Shown here: positions 44,035 through 54,209 of the stretch, in pieces
Layout: each line of letters opens with the position of its first letter
Position numbering within the stretch: position 1 is the stretch's first letter
Made by a program: the position numbers and the translations under genes
DNA from: Hymenopellis radicata
Taxonomy: Eukaryota; Basidiomycota; Agaricomycetes; Agaricales; Physalacriaceae
DNA: 58,372 nucleotides
Reading direction: 5' to 3'
Assembly: GCA_015501595.1 (NCBI GenBank)
Contig: JADNRX010000340.1
Coordinates: 1-58,372 of the forward strand
The notes under the pieces: model-generated
The model's database searches: none
What the model was told of the DNA's origin: nothing
What the model saw: the letters and a program-made list of their open reading frames with translations, nothing else

Positions 44035-45850
44035 TCAAGTCTCTCGTGTGTCTTCGCTGTGTCGTCCCAGTCTCGCGACTAGGATGGTTCCGACGACCTC
44101 AAGGAAATTCACGCTCTCAATACCAGAACAGACGTCTGTCACGACAAGGACGTTTAGGGCGAGATTTCGCGAAGACAAATGTGAACGATGCAGGAGACCC
44201 ACATTGACAGTATAATACTCCCCACTAATATACTCCATTTTCCCAATACGACCATCCACCGCCGAGTGGAAACGATGATAATCCTGAGGCGCCAACCGGA
44301 AAATCGCAACAGCGCCGCCGTCGTACCGTGGCGCCTCCGCTTTGTACACATCGCCTAGAAGCTTGGCTACCGTGAAATCGCGCCCTTTGATCCACAATCT
44401 CGTCGCCTCCGAAACACTTTCGAATACCATTAGTCGACAGTCAGCGGCTGACACCAGTCGGAAAGGATTCTCCGGTTGCTCAATTGGGCGTGCGGAAGGC
44501 TTAAGCTTGCGTTAGAAGAATTCGTTCAAAGTTTCTAAATGGGTAATCAGCAAAATGCCAACAGTCGACTGAAGCGACCTACTAAACGAATCCAACGGAT
44601 CCAGAATATCATCGACCTTCAACCCATGAAACTCGATGAATGCAAGTATATCCGCCGCGCTCTCAGGAGCATCATACTTCACGCCTTGCTTGATCGACAA
44701 GCTCTTCAACAACTTCCTCGCCGCGCCGCCCTCCATCCGACTCGTCCCCTTGTACAACAATCTGATCCCCAATCGCACATACACCGCCATCTTCTCCTCC
44801 TCCAGCCCCCCACTAATCCGATCCTGCACGATAATATTCGCGCTGTTCGCCCCAAGCCGGTAATCACCTCCACCAATCCTACCCATGATACTTGTGTACC
44901 ACTTCCTCTGCGCCTGCGCCCCGGTGACATAGTTGCTCACCGCAATCGAGCCAACCTGGCAGTCACTCGACGCACACACAGCCAAATGCGTGATGATATC
45001 CATCTCCGCCTTGGAATTAAGTCGCGGTCGGTGACACAACGGACAGTTCTTCTCGTTAATGACACGCTCCAGAGACGGGCCAAGGCTCGAGCCGCTCGAG
45101 GAGGACGATTCGGAGGACTTGGACTTCTTGCCCTTGCGACGGAAGCGGCCCTTGATCTTGCTGCCTTTCCGCGCGCCCCCAGGTGACGATGCCACGGCCG
45201 AGGACGAACTCTCCTCTTCTGCATCATCGGCTCATCTCCGTCATCCGAACTAGAATATGAGGCAAGACGTCTCTCGGGAACACCAGGCGAAGTTCCAGGC
45301 ACGGTGGGCGACGTCTCCGACGAGGGCAGTCGTGTACCATCTAGCCGGAGCGGAACCTGTATGCCCTCCGTCTCAACCTTCTCTCCCGGTATGACGCTCA
45401 TTGGTGGGCCAGAGAAGTTGAGCTGATCCAACTTGATCTCTTCACCACGCGAATCGGACACCATCATTACAGGCGTAGCGCTGATGCTCGTGTCTTCATC
45501 GCCGTCTGGGTTCGCCATGGCTTCGGCGTTCCCACCATTTGTTGATGGTCGTCTTCGTCAATGTACTGCCGAGCGAGTCGAGCATACTCGTGATCTCGAT
45601 ATGACTGAGACTCTGCGTGTCGTCCGTATCGTACTGTTTGACATACTGCGTCCAGAATTTGCGTCGAAGCTCCGCGTAAGGTTGGTACTTGGCCCGCACG
45701 GTAAGGACAGGCTTATGCATCGCCTCCCAAGCCGCGCTGCCGCCAGTCGATATGTGGACTTTATACTCTTTCATCTCCTTGTCGTCCGTACCACCTTCTT
45801 CAAGCCCACGGCAGACATACCATCAAGACATCACTTAATGCTGTTTCATC
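44035..45850 (-). pseudogene. Psd2-like phosphatidylserine decarboxylase, truncated
   Basis: From the 5' side: an EF-hand (FWTQYVKQYDTDDTQSLSHI) and LDSLGSTLT at 45680-45560; a linker VMMVSDSRGEEIKLDQLNFS; a frame slip near 45200; then NEKNCPLCHRPRL, KWYTSIMGRIGGGDYRLGAN and AKLLGDVYK; and the catalytic-domain hallmark AIFRLAPQDYHRFHSAVDGR with SGEYYTVN near 44220. Psd2 makes phosphatidylethanolamine in endosomal or Golgi membranes and normally has C2, EF-hand and catalytic parts. Most of the C2 domain is absent. The autocatalytic LGST/GGST processing site near the C-terminus is also missing: the frame ends at 44035. It is therefore a dead gene copy lying between the Spt5-like and RIRLFD genes. 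Confidence 0.8.
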
Positions 45851-46163
45851 GCGGCGAGATCCGTAATCACTGACAACGGCACTGGCGTTGCCTATTCGTG
45901 ATCGCAAGAGATGCCTGGATGTGATAAATCAGCACCGAGATCGCCGACGGTAATGGTGAAAGACGAAATACTTTGTAACACGTGACGAGCGAGGAATTGG
46001 CTTGATGAATTTCACGTCAGGTCAAACTCGAATGGAAATGATACGTACCAGTTGGGAGTCCCCGTCTTGAGTGTGTGATCACACTAGGGCAAGGTTGAAC
46101 AAATTCATTTGTACGGTACACGGATATACAACGACTATGCTAGCTACTAGTAATACATAATGG

Positions 46164-49100
46164 TTACAGACGACGTATTTCACCTTCAAACATACCCCGT
46201 GCCCGAGAACCCTGCTTCCTTTCAGCGTATTCTGCGTTCGCCTTCACCGTAGCATCATCATCAGCCATTACGACCAAATCCTCATTATGAGGCCACAGCT
46301 CCAGCCTTGTTTCTACGTCCTTTTCTCCCCAACGTGGTTGTACTTCGAAGGAATACCAGTCCAGGTCATCCAGCGAGTGGTCTTGCCTGGGAGTCGATGC
46401 GCGATGCTGAAGCATGATACCCCGAACGAAAGTACCTTCGTATTGACCACGGAAACATACCCAACGATTCTTGATGCTCGGTTTCTTTCCTGGATGCAAA
46501 GGACGGTACCGATCGCCATTGACAGGCGCAGGGTGCACGCTATCATCCCCACGGACTTTGTAGAGACGAATGTCACCATAATCGTCTTGTTGTACACGAA
46601 CGACAACAGTGTGGAGTCGACTGGACTTCGACTGGGAATCTATGGCGCGCAAGTCCCATCCTACTAGGAACTCCTTCGCATACCAAAGCGGATCATCTGT
46701 CGGTGATGAGGGAGGTGGTTCTATAGAGGAGGTCGAGGGTTCTGCTGGAGGCTGTTGAAGGGGTTGAGAAGATATGGACTCGGCTGTCGGTTTGAGCGGA
46801 TAGGCCTTTCCGTCAAGCATGAATGTAGTCGCGGCTTCCTTGAGGTAGTATTCGCGGTTGCCTATGTACCCGGATTTGACTTGAAGGGCGTTCAGCGGCC
46901 GAACTACACGCAGAGGTGCCAAAGACCTACAGACAATGTTAGCAGAGGCAAACGAGTCTATTGTAGATGCTTACTTTGCATCGACAACATGATCGTACTT
47001 TACTAGAACTACATGCTTGGCCATGACGCCGCCTTCGTACAGCGTAACGTGCACCCAGAGGCCACTCTCGCTCTTCTTCATGGATTTTTGATCGGCTCGA
47101 ATAAGGCTCCGGCTGTCGGCGTTCAACTCGGCTGAGGCCTTTGCACCCCAATTGTGCAGGCTGACATCTGAGACATGGCCCTTTCGACCTTTGTACTGTC
47201 CGCCCTGTATTCTGACTTCGCGATCGAGCCAAGGTTGGCGGCCGGTATAGTAATCTGGCTTGAAGACGAACGCTGGGAAGTTATGACGAGAAATACTCGG
47301 TGGCAGAATGTGTTTATCGGGATTTGGATACTTAAGCCCGTTGCTTGCATCCTCGGCATGAGCCTTCATATACCTAAAGTGCAGGCGCATTCCCAACGGC
47401 ATGTTGCCCTTCTCTTCAGAGGGGTTCACTTTGGTGTACAGCGCCCCATGTGAGGTCACAGTCGATTGCATGAATATGTCGGGTTCCAGCTTTGTACAAC
47501 AGTTGCGATGAACATATAAGAGCTGGCAACATATCAGGTCAAGAAACTTTTGAATGCCTTGTTCAACTTACCTGGGAAGAAGTTTGACCGTGTCTATTTC
47601 TGTGATGGTACAGTATTTCAAGGGACTTCTGGCGAAGCTTGATGACCTTTCGCTGCTGTTCAGGTGTCCAGATAAAGCTCGGTTTGAAGTCCTTCGGTCG
47701 TTGGGAAACTAGGGCCTTTTGGCGTTCGACCGTGGCAGCGACATATTCTTCGGCTTCCTCTTCCGTCCCGGCCCAAATAACCCAACCTGTCTTAGAGCCC
47801 TCCAACGCTGAAGATACCGAAACGAAATCTCCAACATCAAAGACCTTGACGACCTGTCTCCACGGGACTTCGATAAGGTGTTCCTCTTCACCAGCAGTGA
47901 CGGTGATGGCGATTAGTCCCTTGCCTTGAACGCGTAAGACTCGTCCCTGTAGCCCGCTGACACGGTCGCGAACTAGCTCGGATGGCTCGAGGGACCAGTG
48001 GGCGACGGGAGGGAGTTGGGCCTCATCATCCGCCTCGCGGAATATTTTAGAAAGTGAATGATCGCTGTTCAGAAAGAGATGTCGAAGATCGCCACGAATT
48101 GAGGTAGCTGGCGATAGCCTGTCCCTTCGGCAGGTCAAGACCAGAAACGGACCTGTCATGCGAATACTGCCAAGTGCGGGATGACAATCGACTACAAAGC
48201 CGGGGATATACCGGGAAGGTTTGCGGTGTGTAGGTGCGTATGTTCTCCAAGGAAAGAGCTTGGCGGCAGGACGGCAACCGCGTGGAAGGGGAAGGCGAGG
48301 CAAGTTGGATGGAAGAATTTGGATGTTGGATTCCCTAGTAGAGTTTAACGAACCCCAGTCGATGTCGAGGCGAGGGATGACGAAGACATCGACCCATATA
48401 CCTTTGCCTATCATGAAGCCCACATCGCCGTGATAGCGCCCGCCGTTGATGGACATCCAGCCAAAGTGGGGTCGACGGCATTCGGCTCCATAAAACTCGG
48501 ATAGGAGAGCGCTTTTATCGGAGGGATTTTCAATGAAAGATGGGTCACTGGTGAGGAGAGAGTTGGAGAGATGGTCGTCGAACCAGCGTAGGAGGGTAGC
48601 TATGCGGGGTGCCGTGGAGAAAACGTAAAGGCTGTGGAATTTGGCAGTGCCTCTGTCCACCCAGACGGCTTCGATGTGGTGCTCGGGGCGACACTGATTC
48701 ATGACAGTGTCCGAGGCTACATCGAGGACGCTACTTTCCTCCTCGTCGTCCCTAGCATGTACCATTCTAGCTATGTTGTTCTTGGCCACGTTACTCATAC
48801 CGTACTAGAAATGCAAGTCAAATAGAGTCGATTTCAGACAACGTTGAACATACCCGAGCATGGTACCTTATAATGTAATTGCCGGGATGGAGGGCCATTC
48901 TCCATATTTCATCCGGCGTTGGGATGGCGGACAACATGGAGAATCCTTCGTACGTGTCTGGTTGAGGTGTCTGGATAGGGACAGGTGGTACGGTTGGTGG
49001 GGGGGATTGGGTGACACGCTGTGAGCCGTCAAGCCTTGAGGAGGGGGGAGATGGCTGTCTAGTTGCAGACTTTGCAGCTTGCTGCGTGCGAATACGCATT

Positions 49101-49370
49101 TCGATACGGTCAAAGTCGTCCAGTAATCTCATGCGTTTGCGAGGTGTGTCCGACTGTGCTGAGGGCGCGTCGCCGCCTTCCTCGTCGGTCTCATCATCTA
49201 TAAAATCTTTGTTATATTATCATGTTAGCATGCTGTCTCCCACCAAGGGAAAACTTACCTTCGAGGACGTCTTGCCCACCCTCAAGATCAGCAGCTTCAA
49301 GGTCTTCCTCGTCGTCGTCGTCGTCCGCCTCCACATCTAGGAATGGATTGCGTGCTGCATCTACCGACAT
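46164..49370 (-). CDS. Spt5-like NGN/KOW protein B, intact
   Basis: Five exons: 49370-49259, 49197-48854, 48804-47572, 47522-46975 and 46926-46164. They join in frame to 3000 nt (999 residues plus stop), with consensus GTAAGT/GTATGT donors. The N-terminus is acidic (NPFLDVEADDDDDEEDLEAA), as in Spt5. An NGN-like region follows at about residues 194-240 (HIEAVWVDRGTAKFHSLYVF). KOW-like motifs lie near residue 280 (GGRYHGDVGF), 442 (DRVSGLQGRVLRV), 487 (DVGDFVSVSSALEG) and 660 (GGQYKGRKGHVSDV). Spt5/Spt4 promotes RNA polymerase II processivity. No CTR-type repeat tail is present, so this is a divergent paralogue. It is the first gene of cassette B and the homologue of 13568-18236. Probably nuclear. 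Confidence 0.85.
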
Positions 49371-49600
49371 GGCGCTACCCTGTAATTTAGTCGTAAGCGC
49401 CTGTACTTATCCTCGAATTTTGCAGACAGCGAGCTCTTTGGGCGGCACAGCTTGACTCAAGACAATCGAATATTTTTTCATTCTGTAACTACTGTACTCT
49501 ACGATGAAAACAAGGGCGGGAAACTCACCGCCCAGCGGATGCCAGCCTAATCTTGCAGGTGGTGATGGTAATGTGCTGAGATGGAAGAATTGCCATATTG

Positions 49601-49738
49601 GTCAGTGTGCAGCATTGGGCTGCTCCGGTCCGAACACCCGACATACACGATGGCTGTGCTGAGATGGCTGTCAGTGTGCAGCATGGGCTGCTCCGGTCCG
49701 AACACCCGACATACACGATGGCGGTGCTGAGATGGCTG
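49601..49738. repeat. 69-bp tandem duplication upstream region
   Basis: GTCAGTGTGCAGCATTGGGC at 49601 and GTCAGTGTGCAGCATGGGCT at 49670. Two nearly identical 69-bp units lie in the divergent interval between the Spt5-like gene and the 50260 gene. Confidence 0.85.
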
Positions 49739-49802
49739 GGTAAGTGGTACAGCCAAACGGTTACGTAAGCTTTTCCATCCTCGCTCTGACCATCACAGCA
49801 TA

Positions 49803-50006
49803 TTGCTGTCGGTGCGTCGGGCGGGGGTGAAGGAGTGCGCAAGGACTGTTTTTTTGACGTAGACTACATAGATATCGTTCACGCAATCGTAAGACGTTTA
49901 TCTGACTGATCTGAAGTAAGGGAATTGACCACAATGCAGGGAGAGTCCAGGTCGGTTGGGCAGAGCGGGGGACAGATTGAGAGCACGATGGTCGGGATTG
50001 CTTTGG
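49803..50006 (+). repeat. direct repeat DR1 upstream of 50260 gene
   Basis: TTGCTGTCGGTGCGTCGGGC ... AATGCAGGGAGAGTCCAGG ... CACGATGGTCGGG. A diverged direct copy lies at 52135-52348. It ends about 250 bp before the ATG at 50260. The AATGCAGGGARARTCCAGG word is also at the start codon of Spt5-like A (13567). Confidence 0.75.
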
Positions 50007-50259
50007 ATCCGGACCAATACATGGGGTGCGTTTGCGAAAGCCTTCGATCCTTTTGTTGGGCTAATCGTTTTGAGTAGATCCAAGCGCCACTCGCATTGAC
50101 CAGGCCTTACGGGGAAAAGCAAAATCCAAGGTAATCTCCGTCGTCTCTTGGACTGGTCCTTGGTTCATCTTTGCAAAGGACCAGTCCTGCTCACGTATAT
50201 AACTGCCTCTTGGCCTTTCTCGGTACGCATATTCCTTACTTCCCCGACACGCAGCATTC

Positions 50260-50961
50260 ATGCATCCCCCAGTTTTATTCGAACTCCAACACGACGACTG
50301 GTTCAAAGCCATCCCGGCTGAATACCTTCTCGAGCTGGATGATGCCGGAGATCTCATGGACACCCGTTTCGTTCCCGCGCCAGTTGATGGAATTCCCCTG
50401 CTCGAGTTGGACGATGAGGGCGAGATCATCCAGGAGAGCGTAATTCCCGATGTGCCTTCCACAGGTGCTACCGTTGGTGGTATTCCTTGCCTCGAACTGG
50501 ACGATCATGGGGAGGTCATCAGAGAAACCTTTTTGCCCGAGGACAAGTCTTCCGACAGCGACTCGGATACCGAATCAGAGGTGTCTCTCGCCCCAGGAGA
50601 GGTCTTCCGTGTGCGAACCCTCCTCATTCTGCCCGTAAGTTCAATCCCGTCCCAGCATATTCTTAACTCACCCTGTGCGTAGGACGAGAACAGGCCCAAG
50701 GTCATTTATCTCGAGACGACACGACGAGATGTCATCTGCTTGGAAGACAATCGGAAGTTGCTTAGTCCAATGGATGACTGCTTCAACGTCTTTCTTGGAC
50801 CGGACTTCTTCGTATTCAATGCACAAGACGATGCATGGATCGTTCGCCATTGGGACGATTGGCTGATCGTTGATATGACGGCTACGTTGGTCGTCGCGGT
50901 GGATATTATTCCTAACAACGTTGAGTGGGGACAATTTGCGAAGGAGGTTTTCCGCACTTAG
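50260..50961 (+). CDS. LELDD-repeat acidic protein
   Basis: Two exons, 50260-50634 and 50683-50961, join in frame to 217 residues. The N-terminal half has three diverged repeats built on LELDD plus G and a downstream Pro (LLELDDAGDLMDTRFVPAP, LLELDDEGEIIQESVIPD, CLELDDHGEVIRETFLPED), followed by an acidic Ser/Asp run (SSDSDSDTESE). The C-terminal half (IYLETTRRDVICLEDNRKLL, FNVFLGPDFFVFNAQDDAWI) looks globular and beta-rich. No known domain. It is 123-268 bp upstream of the chromodomain-like gene, depending on that gene's start, same strand. The repeated acidic motif could be a partner-binding peptide; this is inference. Confidence 0.75.
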
Positions 50962-51228
50962 GCGTACTTTCCATATTCACAAAGTTATTTACAACGTCAT
51001 GTTCACGAATACGCACGATTATCTATCTGTCTCTGCCTTAGCGACTCTATATATTCTCCCGTAAATACACGCCACACATATCTATGTACGCCTCGAAAAG
51101 ACCTTGTATTGAGGCGGTACCCTCAGTGATCAGCGATCAAATTTTAGGTTGCGCAGCCGGCGGAGAAGCCTTGGAACGTTTAAATAACGCGCGTTGGATG
51201 TTCACTTGTGATTCATACCTTCCTGCGA

Positions 51229-51924
51229 TGCCCACAAAGACTCGAAAGCAAAAGACTGGAAAGCCAAAGACCCGAAAGCCGAAGCAGAATGTTTGGCAAG
51301 TTGGTATGTTCTCATCCTTTAGTCGTAAGCGTGAGCTGACCGTTGTACCAGAAGCGTTGATTGGCGTACGCTATGATGTCGATGGATTGGCAGTTCGTGT
51401 TGATTGGGCCGACTATGGGAAGAAGAGCAGAACGTACGCCGAACTTTTGTTTATCTGATTATGTGATTGACACTTGAGCAGATGGGAGCCGTTGAAACAT
51501 TTTGCGTTTCCCGAGGGTCAAGTCGTCAACAACGCCATGTTCGACAGACTATGGGCTCATTTGACGGAACGCCACAAGATCTCGCGTGAAGTATTCGAGA
51601 ACGGCGGCTACAACGTCCCCACGCTATGGGTCTCTCGCAGATTCTTTCGTGCGTATGTTCTCATGTGAATAAACCATTAAACTTATATTCGGCAGGTGAG
51701 GAATGTCGGTTCTACAGGATGGTCTTCCGCAATGACATCGTCGAGGTCAGTTCCTTCCAGATGACTGCATATCGCGAACTAATCTGTCGCATAAGAAACT
51801 TGTGCCGCTAGCTGACGATAATGAAGATGTTGAGGATCCCGACCAGGAGAATGATCAAACGTATGCAGAGCGATACGCTGCATGGCGCGCCATGAACAGC
51901 GATTCCCCGTTGTCGGATGGGTAG
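51229..51924 (+). CDS. chromodomain-like protein
   Basis: Exons 51229-51303, 51352-51433, 51482-51648, 51696-51745 and 51796-51924 join in frame. After a basic N-terminus (KTRKQKTGKPKTRKPK) comes GVRYDVDGLAVRVDWADYGK, then KSRTWEPLKHFAFP across a splice. This has the spacing of a chromodomain (V-x-W-x-x-Y ... TWEP). A helical segment (AMFDRLWAHLTERHKISREV) and a C-terminal YAERYAAWRAM acidic tail follow. An alternative upstream ATG at 51084 would add 48 residues without similarity to anything I know. Chromodomains bind methylated histone tails and are used by chromoviral integrases for targeting. Here one is a stand-alone gene in the KDZ element. Confidence 0.65.
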
Positions 51925-52134
51925 GACTAAGGGAAGCAAGAAGGAAATTGCGGGAAAACACGTAGCATAGTGACTCGCTTTACATGTATCAACTGCTTTC
52001 AATGTACAACTTTTGCTCCTAGCCCTTTGCGTGAAACGTTAGAACGCGTTGGGCAAGACGCTCGGGCAGGCCTTCAGTGAGTACTTCCGAGTCAGTCAAC
52101 TTGTAACTAACTAACAATACTTCCAAGGCCCATG

Positions 52135-52348
52135 TTGCTGTCGGTGCGTCGGGCGGGGGTGGAGGAGTGCGGATGACGGTTTTTTAACGTAGAGTACACT
52201 AATAAATGATATACACTGTAAGACTTTGATTAGACCGATTTGAAGTGCGGGAACTGACCAAAATGTAGGGAGAGTCCAGGCCGGTATGGTGGAGGGAGAG
52301 CGGGCAGACTGGAGGCACGATGGTCGGGCGGTTGCTTTTTTCCTTTGG
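52135..52348 (+). repeat. direct repeat DR2 upstream of 52783 gene
   Basis: Diverged copy of DR1 (TTGCTGTCGGTGCGTCGGGC; AATGTAGGGAGAGTCCAGG; CACGATGGTCGGG), same orientation. It lies about 435 bp before the ATG at 52783. Confidence 0.75.
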
Positions 52349-52782
52349 AGGGACTTCGGGCCGAGCATCCTGTTGGTGAGTCTGCCCTCATCCCGATAAC
52401 ATCATGAGCATTCCCTGATTAGTCTTAGCAGGGTCTCTTGCCTACAATGCATGGACTTGCGGCGTAACTAACGTGATGCGAGGTACGTGCTGAGTTGCGT
52501 GGGTGACGGCGTCAGGTTGAAAAGTCATAGGTCCAAGACCTGCTGGAATTATTTGAGGTCTTGTTACTTTGGTCGATCAATGTCCCGCCCTCCATTGGAT
52601 GCTGGACTTTGACTGCGTGCGATCATTAAAAATATGTCTCGATGTAGACAGACCGTCGCGACCGTAAATTCATTGTTCTCCTTAATCGGACTACTGGCCA
52701 ATGGTCAATAAAGTGATGTCAACAATGGGTGAGAACTATAAAAACATCATAAACTGTCGACCTGACTATTTTTCCTATCAGC

Positions 52783-53966
52783 ATGTCTCTCCCACGTACT
52801 CGCGCTGAAGCTGGGCTCGGTCCTCAGCGTCTTCGAGCTGACAAGCGTGGCGCGCCGAAGGGATATACTGCCTGGGACCTCCTACCGAAAAAGTACCGCG
52901 AGGACCCAGATCCAACCTTACCGACTCTGAGCTCAGCTCCCTCTGCTCAACAAAAGGAGATTAGCGCGTACTTCACCCACGTCCTTTCCCTTCACTTCTG
53001 CGAACAACACGATCGGAAATACCCCCCTATCGCCAGCCGGGAATGCTCGCGCAAGGACTGTGACGGCGCGTGTACGATCACAGTGAACTGTGGAGCTACA
53101 GACAGGGTTGCCGTCCCCGAGGATGAAGGCTTTGAGAAGTTGGGAAGACTGCTGAAAATTGTGCGTATCCAACAATCAATATCAACTTCGACTGCTAACA
53201 ATTCTTTAGTGTGGGTCTTGCCATCACAAACAACAGATGGCTGCCTCCGGTTTCACTATGGGAGAGCTCCTTGCGGATCACGAAGCTCGTCGTCTAATCG
53301 CATTGCGAGAAAAGATGATGCAAGATTGTCCAGTCGTTCACCGATCCACCCCACAGTCCACCACGTCTTCAATCCGACGCAAGGCAGCGCCTCGTGTTCC
53401 TGATACTCCGTCTTCCCCGCCTTTACGCTCATCTCCGACTCCTGGTGCTCGCTTTCCCCAGACTGCTCGTCCCCCGAAGCGCGCCAGACCCTCTTCTCCA
53501 GAACAAGCATCCTCCAATCCGAAGTCAAAGCATCCTCGTGTAGGCGATGTCATCGAGATTAGCGATGACGAGGATAGCGAGGTGGAATTCCTCGATACTT
53601 CGGACACGTTGACATTTGCCGTGTTTGAGAAGGTGAGCAATTTCTTGTCGTAGATCTTCGTCTCTGATCCTATTCCTGCAGTCCCACAAGCCGCCGGCTA
53701 TCTTCACAATGGAAGTGCTAGCCGTGGGCCAGGTCATACCGCGAAAGCTGGGAAAGGCCTTCAAGCGCCATGGTGTAGAAGTCGGCGGCGCCTATGAGCG
53801 ATTTATTCCGCATCTGGGCATATGGAAATCGATGGCTTGGGATCAGCCTCTGGCGGTGTTGAATTCATGCCTATGGATAGTATTGAAGCGCGCAGACGTA
53901 GAGATTGACGGTCCTCATTGGGACCGGATCCACGGACACGTTATTGAAGATTCTAACGACCAGTAA
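52783..53966 (+). CDS. hypothetical protein with SUMO-interaction-like motif
   Basis: Exons 52783-53160, 53210-53632 and 53682-53966 join in frame to 361 residues. The N-terminal part has paired cysteines (ECSRKDCDGACTITVNCG and, after the intron, CGSCHHKQQ), a possible metal site. The middle is a Pro/Ser/Arg-rich linker (SSPPLRSSPTPGARFPQT, PPKRARPSSPE). It is followed by VIEISDDEDSEVEFLD, a typical hydrophobic-acidic SUMO-interaction motif. The C-terminus (VLAVGQVIPRKLGKAFKRHG, DGPHWDRIHGHVIED) looks globular. Probably nuclear. Upstream of the KDZ transposase on the same strand. No family name. Confidence 0.7.
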
Positions 53967-54209
53967 ACACAAGATATCCTATTATATTTGTACCACCATG
54001 AATACGACCACTTTACGATACATAACTGCCTGGATTGACTTAGTTTGATATCATGTGTTTGGCGGATGTCCTGTGGGGCCGGATCGGTCGGGAAAGAAGA
54101 GGCGGCGGTCATGTGACTTGTGTGGCTCAACAATGGGGCCTTTGTGGTAAGTCGTATTTGTTGTTTGTTGTTGTCTGTGCTCAAGACTCTCTAGCATCCT
54201 CTCACCATC

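Noticed and set aside
44539..45186. 215-codon plus-strand ORF
   Set aside because: Mirror of the Psd2-like coding sequence on the minus strand, which has clear domain motifs.
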